Source of the DNA: a virus
DNA length: 59,191 nucleotides
Direction: 5' to 3' (one strand)
IMG/VR virus record: IMGVR_UViG_3300050821_020388
Span: 1-59,191 of that record
The notes below the pieces were generated by a model. The model saw only the letters and a list, made by a program, of their open reading frames with translations, was not told where the DNA came from and did not search any database. Within the stretch, counting starts at the first letter, position 1. Each line of letters starts with the position of its first letter. Below are positions 53,226 through 59,191 of the stretch, in pieces. A program made the translations under genes and the position numbers.

Positions 53226-55156
53226 AGGATGCCGGCGTAATCAAATGGCAGCCTTTCGGCTGTATCTAAATAGTCGGCTTTATTGGACACATCCACATGC
53301 ACACCATTTTCATATTGCCCCGGCCAATCCTCTCCCGGGCTATTGGGGTCTGCACCTGGAACATCCGGAAGGTGGTCACCGCGCATCGAAAGAATCAATC
53401 CGCTACCTTTCCTGGCAGCGTGAATGAGCAAAGTAAGTGAGTCCGCTTCATCAGGAGAAGCAAATCCGCGGCTCATATAATCTTTTTTGCTTTCCACTTT
53501 AGATTTTCCGCCAGAGGTGCGAAAACGTCTCTGCGTTAGCTGCTGCGTAAGCTTTGACAAATCCATAGCAGGGTCCAAAAGAAAATAACCGAACTCGCCC
53601 CAGGCGCGGAGTGCAAACCAAAGTTCGGTTTGCATTCGCTCAAATTGCTCTTTGCAAGTCTTTGTGTCCTCTGCCATCAACTTCTCTTCGCTACTGCCGC
53701 CCGAATAGTTGACATCGTGGATTTCCCCGGACCATTCATACTTAAGCAAGTCTGCGATGCCGGCGCCGTGTCCGGTTCGGTCACACGCATAATATTTTCC
53801 TACAGTGCCGCTACGTCGATTAATTAGTAAAATCCCTTCCTTCATTACCACTGTGTCACCTTTGGGAAACACGAACTGGGAATTCGCTTGTAGTGCCCAA
53901 CGAGGCATCACCTGCCCGGCTCGGTCTTTAAACATCTGCGTATGCCCGTTAGGGAATAGTAATGAGGACGGCCATTTTATACCAGTGGCTCGGCCGAATT
54001 TTCCCAGAGTGTGAACGCAGTTCGCTCCACCTTCCAAAGCCAAATCTGTGCTGCCTACCGGCTGAGGGTCTTCATACCAAATGAAAGTCCCGCGCCATTT
54101 ATCCAGCATGCCCGGCGGCACCACAGTGGCTTCCATGCCCATGGACGGATACATTCCGCGGCCCATGGTGCGATATCCGGGAGCGTTCCGGCCGCCGGCA
54201 TTCAACGCAATCGTCTCAAGGCCTTCCCTGGTTTGCAGCCCGGGGAATATCATCTTGCCCTGCAGCACATTTTCCGTCTTCTCCGCATCTAGCCGAAGAA
54301 CCTCCCATCCGCGGATTGACTTCCACCGAAAATGCGTTTCCTCATCTACCGATGACCACCCGAAAGGCGGCTCGGCTCGCTTGGCTACTTCATCGCCAGA
54401 GTTTGTGGGATTATAAGCGCCGAAAATTTTGAAGCCTGAGCCCGGGCCGCCCTCTTTTTCTATTTCGGATAAAACGTTGTCGATGTCGAGCCAAACACCA
54501 TTGGGCACGTTTTCGATTTCGTCCAAGAAGATAAAAAGGCGAGATAGGGGGCCGAAGATTGGATGAGAAACCGCGCGCGGTCTACGGTGTCCACCTTGCA
54601 ATCTCCCCGCCTTCTTCGTGTTCCCTTTGGGAATGACCAGTCCCCTAATCGAGGATAGCTGGTCCCGTCGATTAAGGCCGATGAACAACGAACCGACTTC
54701 GCCCGGCATTTCAAGGGCCGCACGACTATGAAGAGCGACAAGGTGAGAGAACAGATTTTCTTCAAGGTGGTTTTCACTTGGTCCAATTACACGTATTGAT
54801 GTCCATTCCGGGTCACGCACCCATTCCAGGAAAAGGCGCACCCCCATCGAAAAACTTTTGCCCATCTTAGCCGCGCCCATGATGAGGCCCATGTTCGCGG
54901 TGTCATATAGATTCCACACCGCTTTTACTGAACTCGGCTCGGCGGTGAATTGTGTAGGGGACCAAAGAATCTGGGCAGCTCTATCCGGCCTTCCAGTATT
55001 CAATAGATTGTGAACGGCCCCCAACAAAAAATTATTTGCAGATTTTTCGGAATTTAATTTAAGCTTTATCTTAAACTCTTCTGCAAGCGTTCCAGCAGCG
55101 TCAATGATTTTCCGCCGATGGACAAGCTCCGCTACTCTGTCGAAGATATCAGGCAT
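53222..55156 (-). CDS. Terminase large subunit
   Basis: A 644-residue DNA-packaging motor. ATPase domain: Walker A-like GAAKMGKSFSMG (about residues 92-103), Walker B IFLDEIEN (about 208-215). Nuclease domain: a D in YYACDRTGHG (about 453) and a further acidic set in SPDEADSLT (about 570), matching RNase H-fold terminase nucleases. It heads the virion operon after the AP2/HNH gene, whose stop overlaps its start by 8 bases. It cuts and translocates the genome into the procapsid. Confidence 0.88.
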   Translation of the reverse strand: MPDIFDRVAELVHRRKIIDAAGTLAEEFKIKLKLNSEKSANNFLLGAVHNLLNTGRPDRAAQILWSPTQFTAEPSSVKAVWNLYDTANMGLIMGAAKMGKSFSMGVRLFLEWVRDPEWTSIRVIGPSENHLEENLFSHLVALHSRAALEMPGEVGSLFIGLNRRDQLSSIRGLVIPKGNTKKAGRLQGGHRRPRAVSHPIFGPLSRLFIFLDEIENVPNGVWLDIDNVLSEIEKEGGPGSGFKIFGAYNPTNSGDEVAKRAEPPFGWSSVDEETHFRWKSIRGWEVLRLDAEKTENVLQGKMIFPGLQTREGLETIALNAGGRNAPGYRTMGRGMYPSMGMEATVVPPGMLDKWRGTFIWYEDPQPVGSTDLALEGGANCVHTLGKFGRATGIKWPSSLLFPNGHTQMFKDRAGQVMPRWALQANSQFVFPKGDTVVMKEGILLINRRSGTVGKYYACDRTGHGAGIADLLKYEWSGEIHDVNYSGGSSEEKLMAEDTKTCKEQFERMQTELWFALRAWGEFGYFLLDPAMDLSKLTQQLTQRRFRTSGGKSKVESKKDYMSRGFASPDEADSLTLLIHAARKGSGLILSMRGDHLPDVPGADPNSPGEDWPGQYENGVHVDVSNKADYLDTAERLPFDYAGIL

Positions 55157-55622
55157 CTCCGGGAAAATTTAAGCGTGCGAAGGTTCCGAAATAAATTAAT
55201 GCGGCTGCATCATATGCTCGGGCCGCCGACTCCTCAGAAGAAAAACACCCCAAATGTTTTGTAACTCCGCCAACAGTAATGCGCGCTATCCAACTTCCTT
55301 TATGAAAACTTACACCTTTTAGAGAGCGCCCGGCGTTGGGACGCCGGTTCTGCCCATTAGTCATAGCATCTGCGGCACGTATATTTTCTTCTAAGTTATT
55401 TAACCCATTCCCATCTTTGTGGTCTCCTCGGGACCCTCCGCGTAGCTGTAGAATTTCCCTGTGCATCAACACGGTAGTTCGTGTTTCTCCTCGGCCTTCA
55501 TTTCTCCTCGCATACCAAATTTTATCAGCTTTGTGTGCGTGCCATTTCCACCGATTAAGCCAATCAAAGTTGTGGTCATCCACCAAAGCCACCAAACCAC
55601 GAGATAAAGCAATCTCTCTCAT
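55149..55622 (-). CDS. Stand-alone homing endonuclease, HNH plus AP2 domain (copy 5)
   Basis: A 157-residue protein, family as in the plus-strand copies: IALSRGLVALVDDHNFDWL, HNH core LMHREILQLRGGSRGDHKDG with NGLNNLEENIRA, and AP2 segment LKGVSFHKGSW with AARAYDAAALIYFGTFARL. It lies between a small glycosyltransferase-like gene and terminase; its start directly abuts the upstream stop (TAAATG) and its stop overlaps the terminase start by 8 bases. Its target is probably the terminase gene. Confidence 0.86.
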   Translation of the reverse strand: MREIALSRGLVALVDDHNFDWLNRWKWHAHKADKIWYARRNEGRGETRTTVLMHREILQLRGGSRGDHKDGNGLNNLEENIRAADAMTNGQNRRPNAGRSLKGVSFHKGSWIARITVGGVTKHLGCFSSEESAARAYDAAALIYFGTFARLNFPGDA

Positions 55623-55934
55623 TTAGATGTATCTGCCGCAATTTAAAATGTCGTATTCTCGTTTAAACTGCACCACGGGCGCTGACTCCCAGCCGCGCGC
55701 GGGGAACCGGCTAATCTTCGGTAGGCGCTTTCCTGGCGAAAATCCGAAGTTAATCGCCGATGGGGGAACGAAAATTGCTCGCTTCCGGCCGCGCATCGCC
55801 CGCTTGATTGAGCCAAATTTCTTAAGCTCGCGGTCGGTCAGCAGCCGGGTTTTCCAGCCGCGGCGCTCCCAGGACAGTGCCCACAGGCGGAGCATACCGG
55901 CGGTCTTGGGCTGATATAGCGTGAAGACTTGCAT
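55623..55934 (-). CDS. Short glycosyltransferase-like fragment or small protein
   Basis: A 103-residue protein. The N-terminus QVFTLYQPKTAGMLRLWALS with ERRGWKTRLLTDREL resembles the start of phage sugar-transferase-like proteins; the C-terminus (GWESAPVVQFKREYDIL) resembles the end of such proteins. The middle, including the DxD-containing part, seems to be missing, so it could be a degenerate or minimal version. I chose ATG 55934 over the longer frame from 56105, which would overlap the membrane gene. Confidence 0.5.
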   Translation of the reverse strand: MQVFTLYQPKTAGMLRLWALSWERRGWKTRLLTDRELKKFGSIKRAMRGRKRAIFVPPSAINFGFSPGKRLPKISRFPARGWESAPVVQFKREYDILNCGRYI

Positions 55935-55974
55935 AAAGAGGACCGGGCTGCACACGGCAACCCAGTTTTGGGTA

Positions 55975-56115
55975 TCACTTTGCGGCCGGAGGAACCACGG
56001 CGTGAACAACGGCGTTCGCCTGAGCGGCAATCTTCGCATTCTTCCGGAGGAAGAGGAACGTAGAAACCGCACCAGCAACAACGCCAACAACGAAACTAAC
56101 AACAATAGCTACCAT
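55975..56115 (-). CDS. Small membrane protein
   Basis: A 46-residue protein with one membrane segment near its start (VAIVVSFVVGVVAGAVSTFL), then a short basic stretch (RKNAKIAAQ) and a hydrophobic tail. I chose the ATG at 56115, as the one at 56169 would add a basic stretch read through the terminator. It is the first gene after the terminator and may be the start of the virion unit. Holin or membrane-anchor roles are possible; nothing decisive is seen. Confidence 0.5.
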   Translation of the reverse strand: MVAIVVSFVVGVVAGAVSTFLFLRKNAKIAAQANAVVHAVVPPAAK

Positions 56116-56148
56116 ACCATAATAGTGTGGTAGCCAGAGGGGCAACCG

Positions 56149-56196
56149 AAAAAAAAAGCGCCGCCTCATGCCAGTTACTGCCGTGGGCGGCGCTTT
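56149..56196 (-). terminator. Strong Rho-independent terminator (leftward)
   Basis: On the minus strand, AAAGCGCCGCC (56196-56186) pairs with GGCGGCGCTTT (56165-56155) in a perfect 11-bp stem, with an inner CAGT/ACTG stem in the loop. It is followed by a run of nine T (56157-56149 on the minus strand). It closes the accessory tRNA/FN3 unit before the virion unit starts. A 10-base palindrome GCTCCGGAGC sits upstream at 56228-56237. Confidence 0.92.
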
Positions 56197-56262
56197 GACG
56201 GAGCCGAGGCACCCTTTCCGTCATCGGGCTCCGGAGCGCATCTCGGTCTAGCTTCCGGACAC

Positions 56263-56334
56263 TGGTAGCGGAGGTAGGAGTCGAACCTACAGGGCTTTGC
56301 TTATGAGACAAAGTTGAATCCCATTCTCACCGCT
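56263..56334 (-). tRNA. tRNA-Met-like (CAT), shortened D arm
   Basis: Reading leftward: acceptor AGCGGTG pairs with CTCCGCT (one T-T mismatch) and is followed by an encoded ACCA. The anticodon stem TTTGT/GCAAA frames the loop CTCATAA (anticodon CAT). The T arm is canonical (GTAGG, TTCGACT, CCTAC). The D-arm region is only AGAATGGGATTCAAC, about four bases shorter than normal, with a possible GAAT/ATTC stem around a 3-base loop. Total 72 bases including CCA. Confidence 0.7.
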
Positions 56335-56339
56335 GTAAA

Positions 56340-56729
56340 TTACTTTGCTACCGCGCTGACTTCCTTCAGGTTGGTCGGGGCCGCGGGCGGAGCGTAAGGC
56401 ACCTTGGTATTCACTTCGTTCGAAAACAGCGATTCGAGAAAAGTCCCATCTGGCTCCGCCCCCACATATGTGGCAGCGAAGAAATAAGTGGTGCTGTTTA
56501 CCAGCCCGGTGACTGTGACCGTGGTAGGCACCGAAGTGGCCGGCGGAACAATAGGGAGCACAATCGGAGTAGTCCCATAAACGCCGGAAGCGGTGCCGTA
56601 GTAAATCTTCACTTCCGTAATAGTGGGGTCTGTGGTAGCGTCCCAGGCCAAGGAGACTTTGCCAGTGCTGCCAGCGAAAGCGGAACCAGCGATTAACAGC
56701 AGTGAGGTGAAGAGGGCTTTAATTTTCAT
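56340..56729 (-). CDS. Secreted fibronectin-type-III-like protein (copy 1)
   Basis: A 129-residue protein with an N-terminal signal peptide (MKIKALFTSLLLIAGSAFAG, cleavage after A-F-A) and one fibronectin type III-like domain (SLAWDATTDPTITEVKIYYG, then TVTGLVNSTTYFFAATYVG). FN3 domains bind surfaces or polysaccharides. It is a paralogue of the next gene upstream, from which it is separated by an 11-base overlap. A phage-encoded exported FN3 protein may alter the host surface. The gene ends 6 bases before the tRNA-like element. Confidence 0.75.
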   Translation of the reverse strand: MKIKALFTSLLLIAGSAFAGSTGKVSLAWDATTDPTITEVKIYYGTASGVYGTTPIVLPIVPPATSVPTTVTVTGLVNSTTYFFAATYVGAEPDGTFLESLFSNEVNTKVPYAPPAAPTNLKEVSAVAK

Positions 56730-57096
56730 TTTCAGTTTTTTGGTTTAGGTTGACTAGAGGCGCCGGGACGGATTGTCGCGGTTTGCCATCGAACGTGTAA
56801 CTTACTTCGTTTGAATAGGGCGATTCTCCTGCTGGATTGACCGCGGTGCCGGTAAAAAAATATTCTCGATTGGGAATGAGCCCGGTGACAGTGCACGTGC
56901 TATGGTCGGGAGTAACAGCGAAAAATCCTTCATATGTGCGTGATTGTTCTCCATAATAAACTCGCACTTCAGTGACTGAAGAATCGGTGACTGCATCCCA
57001 AGCGAGCGTCACACTGCCTGTGGGTTTCGGTGATGGCCTCGCAAACGTTGACATCGCGAGCAGTCCCAAGCACAGAAATTTTATTAATCGAGTCAC
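56719..57096 (-). CDS. Secreted fibronectin-type-III-like protein (copy 2)
   Basis: A 125-residue paralogue of copy 1, starting with GTG at 57096 (an ATG four bases upstream is in another frame). Signal peptide TRLIKFLCLGLLAMSTFA, then FN3 segment SVTLAWDAVTDSSVTEVRVY, TCTVTGLIPNREYFFTGTAV and NPAGESPYSNEVSY. A Lys/Asn-rich tail follows. The two genes are tandem duplicates that have diverged. They lie between tRNA-like elements. Confidence 0.75.
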   Translation of the reverse strand: MTRLIKFLCLGLLAMSTFARPSPKPTGSVTLAWDAVTDSSVTEVRVYYGEQSRTYEGFFAVTPDHSTCTVTGLIPNREYFFTGTAVNPAGESPYSNEVSYTFDGKPRQSVPAPLVNLNQKTENEN

Positions 57097-57117
57097 TCAT
57101 AAACAGTCGATTCAAAT

Positions 57118-57188
57118 TGGCGCCCGGGCAAGGTTACGAGCTTGCATCTCCGATTTATCTTTTCGGTGTTCTGCATGAACTACCGGGC
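57118..57188 (-). tRNA. Degenerate tRNA-like element (apparent anticodon GAT)
   Basis: Leftward: acceptor GCCCGG pairs with CCGGGC and is followed by GCCA. D stem GTTC/GAAC has a 5-base loop. The anticodon stem CCGA/TCGG (with an A-A mismatch inside) frames AAGATAA, giving GAT, but base 33 is A rather than T. The T stem GCAAG/CTTGC holds the loop CTCGTAAC, 8 bases and not the canonical TTCRANY. The whole resembles a mutated tRNA. It starts directly after the HNH stop codon (TAA at 57193-57191). Confidence 0.55.
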
Positions 57189-57190
57189 CA

Positions 57191-57526
57191 TTAAACAGTT
57201 TCACCTTTCCAGCATTTAAACTTTTTGCGGTCTTCTTCGAACGTTTTAATAGCGTGACAATTTGCACATAGCAACTGAACTTCGTCCAGTATAATTTGTC
57301 CGCGAGCCACAGCATCCCAAGTTGTGCTTCCAGCACTACGCACAGTTCTACTCGGTCGAAGTAAAGGCAAAATATGGTCCAATTGAAATGCCGCAGGATG
57401 TCCCGCATAGGAACATCTATTACACTTCCCGCCAAGCAAAACAATTACTTTTAACTTTCTTTTTCGTCGCTGTTCAGCTTGCCACTTTCGCTGAAATACC
57501 CTCTGTTTAATTTTATCTCTAAACAT
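57191..57526 (-). CDS. HNH endonuclease between two tRNA-like elements
   Basis: A 111-residue HNH protein: a basic N-terminus (KIKQRVFQRKWQAEQRRKRK), CNRCSYAG zinc pair, HNH core FQLDHILPLLRPSRT with VQLLCANCHAIKTFEEDRKK. Its ATG (57526) follows CCAATTT, where CCA is the 3' end of the upstream tRNA-like element, and its stop abuts the next element. Such placement is what a mobile endonuclease inserted at a tRNA cluster would show; the target could be the tRNA gene. Confidence 0.82.
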   Translation of the reverse strand: MFRDKIKQRVFQRKWQAEQRRKRKLKVIVLLGGKCNRCSYAGHPAAFQLDHILPLLRPSRTVRSAGSTTWDAVARGQIILDEVQLLCANCHAIKTFEEDRKKFKCWKGETV

Positions 57527-57530
57527 AAAT

Positions 57531-57617
57531 TGGTGGACGCGGCGAGATTCGAACTCGCGTCTTTAATCCGAAAAAGAAAAACTGACTTACACGCTTACCA
57601 ACACTGCTCCTGCCTCC
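57531..57617 (-). tRNA. tRNA-like element with canonical T arm, anticodon unresolved
   Basis: Leftward: acceptor GGAGGCA pairs with CGCGTCC at five of seven positions and is followed by ACCA. The T arm is canonical (GCGAG, TTCGAAT, CTCGC). A D-loop-like AGTGTTGGTAAGC has the GG and A in place. Between D arm and T arm 33 bases do not fold to a standard anticodon arm; TCTTT/AAAGA could frame an 8-base loop TTCGGATT (CGG anticodon) but leaves extra bases. Length 87 bases, like class II tRNAs or a tRNA with an insertion. Confidence 0.45.
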
Positions 57618-57986
57618 ACCACTGGCCTCAGGCCAGAATCATGTGCGCCGGAATCGTGCGTGCCTGCATTGGTGATGCGGGCTGCGCCGGCCGGGCGCAC
57701 ATATCGAACAAACTCACACTGTCACCTAACGGTTCAGTATTATCGTTTGATTTTTGTCTCGGATGTTTAAACAGGCCAACGAGGCATCCTGTGCGTGCAG
57801 CTAAACTTTGCTCCGATTAAATCGAAACCAAATTCGCGCCCAAATTCAAAGAACAATCTGCAAAATTCTACCTGAGAAAAGGTGACGAGCTAACAGTATT
57901 CGCTTTTACCTGTGGGCCTCCCGGCGCGGGAGTTTCTCTGTGGCCTTTATTCTCAGGTGCTATTGGCCTTACGGGCCTCAACATGC
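57618..57986. other. Noncoding stretch before the tRNA-like cluster
   Basis: No credible gene is seen on either strand in 369 bases. The perfect hairpin CTGGCCTCAGGCCAG (57622-57636) lies beside the 5' end of the tRNA-like element, and a GTTTAAAC is at 57765-57772. The stretch may hold the promoter of the leftward tRNA/HNH/FN3 unit, but no clear -35/-10 pair could be identified. Confidence 0.5.
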
Positions 57987-58178
57987 TCAGCGCTTTGTCC
58001 CGTCCGCGATGTTAGTTTGAACAGGCTGCTTCTTGGGCGTTACGTGTCCATTCTGGTGCGACGGCTCGGCGCCATTCATGATTCGAGCAAGCCTCAGCTC
58101 GCACTGCTCTTTGTGCAGGGCTGTGGCAATTTCTACTGCATCCGTGGTTGCAGTGTGATTCAAATAATGTCCTCTCAT
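57987..58178 (-). CDS. Small protein after the recombinase
   Basis: A 63-residue protein, its ATG overlapping the recombinase stop (ATGA 58175-58178). A helical first half with His, Ala and Glu (HTATTDAVEIATALHKEQCEL) is followed by a basic, Pro/Gln-rich tail. No family is recognised. Coupling to the recombinase suggests a related role, such as a directionality or accessory factor, but that is an inference. Confidence 0.55.
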   Translation of the reverse strand: MRGHYLNHTATTDAVEIATALHKEQCELRLARIMNGAEPSHQNGHVTPKKQPVQTNIADGTKR

Positions 58179-58810
58179 AAAATTCTGTTCACCGAAAACT
58201 TATTCCATTGTTTACCAAAGCGAGGCTTCAATCCCGCTTCATTCAGCAAAGCCGCTATTTGATTCAACGACTGGCCCGCCTTCTGAAAATCCTGCGCGAG
58301 CTGCTTAATTCTCGCTTCGCCTTCATAATATCCGTAGGGGTATGCTCCCCCGCACCGGTCGCCTTTTGCAATAATTCTCTGGCGAGCCGCATTCATCCGC
58401 ATGACGATGGTGGACTTTTCAAACTCCGCCACCGCGCCCAAAATTTGTCGTATTAACTTGCGGCCGGGCTCGTCGCAATCCCCGGCCATATCCAATAAGC
58501 CCTGGTCGGCCGCGTAAACTTTAATCTTCTGCGCCCGGCATTCCCGCAGCAACAGCTCAGAAACTACAAGGTCGCGTGCGAGGCGGTCCATCTTCTCAAC
58601 CACTATCACATTCGCACAAGCTAATAGTTCCGAAAAGACTGGCCGGGCCAAAGCCTCCGTTTTGCCAGTTATTGCCTCGTGATGAAACTGCAGCAACGGT
58701 AAGTTGTGCGTGTTGCAGAACGCCCTGATGGCGCATTCCTGCCTTTCAGGACCATCGCCTTCGTTCTGACTCTGACCACTAACGCGAGTGTAGCCAAATA
58801 CTTTCATCAT
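58175..58810 (-). CDS. Serine recombinase (resolvase/invertase type)
   Basis: A 211-residue protein with the catalytic Ser in FGYTRVSG (Ser11), a conserved Arg set in EKMDRLARD (about 74-82), and the helical linker ILGAVAEFEKSTIVMRMNAAR that leads to a short C-terminal HTH (QSLNQIAALLNEAGLKPRFG). It cuts and rejoins DNA at specific sites. Its size matches resolvases and invertases, not large serine integrases. I chose ATG 58810, which overlaps the upstream micro gene; the frame is open further back to 58903. Confidence 0.85.
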   Translation of the reverse strand: MMKVFGYTRVSGQSQNEGDGPERQECAIRAFCNTHNLPLLQFHHEAITGKTEALARPVFSELLACANVIVVEKMDRLARDLVVSELLLRECRAQKIKVYAADQGLLDMAGDCDEPGRKLIRQILGAVAEFEKSTIVMRMNAARQRIIAKGDRCGGAYPYGYYEGEARIKQLAQDFQKAGQSLNQIAALLNEAGLKPRFGKQWNKFSVNRIL

Positions 58811-58881
58811 GGGAGCATTGCTAGGCCGAAGCTGAGCAAGAAAAGGAACCACGCCGCTGCCAGAAGCAAAAGTATTTTCAT
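58807..58881 (-). CDS. 24-residue membrane micro protein
   Basis: A 25-codon gene, ATGA-coupled at both ends: its ATG (58881-58879) lies in the stop of the 33-residue gene, and its stop (58809-58807) overlaps the recombinase start. The product is one hydrophobic segment (KILLLLAAAWFLFLLSFGLA), presumably membrane-inserted. Two such overlaps in a row are unlikely by chance. A toxin-like or lysis-modulating role is possible but unproved. Confidence 0.5.
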   Translation of the reverse strand: MKILLLLAAAWFLFLLSFGLAMLP

Positions 58882-58979
58882 TTGAACAAAAGCAAAACTG
58901 CAATCAGTGCGAACTTCGCCACCGGGACCAACAAGGTCATCAACATAAAAAACCAAAACATGTTGGACAACGATTTCAT
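58878..58979 (-). CDS. 33-residue membrane micro protein
   Basis: The ATG (58979-58977) overlaps the stop of the Ala-rich gene and the stop (58880-58878) overlaps the next start. The product is MKSLSNMFWFFMLM followed by TLLVPVAKFALIAVLLLF, with one or two hydrophobic stretches and a Lys at the end. Its composition is like small phage membrane peptides. It is unknown whether it is expressed. Confidence 0.5.
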   Translation of the reverse strand: MKSLSNMFWFFMLMTLLVPVAKFALIAVLLLFK

Positions 58980-59191
58980 TTTATCAAGCTTAGCCATTTG
59001 CATCCGGGTGATTTACAAAGCTGGAGTGCTTCAACCCCGATTTCTGCCATAATCCCCAATATCTCATCTCGGGCGGCGGCGTTGGCGGCGCGGGCGGCGG
59101 CGTTGGCGGCGTAGGCGGCGGCGTAGGCGGCGTAGGCGGCGTAGGCGACGTAGGCGGCGTTGGCGGCGTCGGCGGCGGCGTAGGCGGCGGC
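58976..59191 (-). CDS. Ala-rich triplet-repeat protein (partial, cut by window edge)
   Basis: The open frame enters from the right edge and ends at 58976. The first 40 or so residues are Ala pairs or triplets separated by Tyr, Asn, Asp or Arg, encoded by GCC GCC NAC-type 9-base units, and then become RDEILGIMAEIGVEALQL and a basic tail ending in CKWLSLIK. Repeats of this Ala/aromatic type occur in small phage proteins of unknown role. The repeat DNA is nearly pure GCC and could be slippage-prone. Confidence 0.6.
   Translation of the reverse strand, partial: AAAYAAADAANAAYVAYAAYAAYAAAYAANAAARAANAAARDEILGIMAEIGVEALQLCKSPGCKWLSLIK

Noticed and set aside
57912-58262. A 116-codon plus-strand frame near the recombinase
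   Set aside because: It overlaps two minus-strand genes joined by ATGA and a noncoding stretch; Cys/Leu-rich composition with no domain.
59060-59191. Possible CRISPR or telomere-like repeat
   Set aside because: Units are 9 bases with no spacers, lie in an open frame, and encode a plausible Ala-rich protein; not a CRISPR layout.
15571-59191. Endolysin gene
   Set aside because: No lysozyme, amidase or peptidoglycan-hydrolase motif was seen in any minus-strand gene; the HEAVH motif lies within the giant protein and is not a lysis enzyme.

Overview
The window looks like most of the genome of a tailed, probably short-tailed (podovirus-like), double-stranded DNA phage. It has a replication arm on the plus strand (about 1-15.7 kb), a long virion and packaging arm on the minus strand (about 15.6-56 kb), and a small accessory arm with tRNA-like elements and a serine recombinase on the minus strand (56-59.2 kb). 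Both window edges cut genes: a helicase C-terminus at the left and an alanine-rich repeat protein at the right. No rRNA or bacterial housekeeping block is present. The host cannot be named. Many genes start after a short A/T-rich leader ending in AATTTATG rather than after a Shine-Dalgarno sequence, and two genes have apparently leaderless promoters, so a host with Shine-Dalgarno-independent initiation is likely.

Replication arm: helicase fragment; small unknown genes; a RecB/Cas4-like nuclease with an accompanying putative DNA-binding protein; two SprT-like zinc proteases; a family A DNA polymerase with proofreading domain; a primase-helicase fusion; a sigma factor; a RuvC-like resolvase; and a metallophosphoesterase with an N-terminal DNA-binding helix. 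Four stand-alone AP2/HNH homing endonucleases sit between these genes, mostly in 4-base start/stop overlaps; a fifth precedes the terminase.

Virion arm, in transcription order (right to left): terminase large subunit, small Cys-rich genes, portal, putative scaffold, a glycosylation island (three glycosyltransferases, GDP-mannose 4,6-dehydratase, GDP-fucose synthase), paralogous small virion proteins on both sides of the major capsid gene, LamG-like, collagen-like and pectate-lyase-like fibre genes with a lipoprotein and a small membrane protein among them, two tail-tube/adaptor-like genes split by an HNH endonuclease, a Cys-repeat protein, a GNAT-like protein, internal (ejected) virion proteins, and a 2636-residue polyvalent protein with peptidase-, histidine-phosphatase- and ADP-ribosyltransferase-like parts.

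Accessory arm: a chain of genes joined by ATGA overlaps (alanine-repeat protein, two micro membrane proteins, serine recombinase, small gene), then three abnormal tRNA-like elements. An HNH gene lies exactly between two of these, and two secreted fibronectin-type-III-like proteins follow, all ahead of a strong terminator at 56149-56196. No endolysin was recognised; lysis functions may lie outside the window or be novel.
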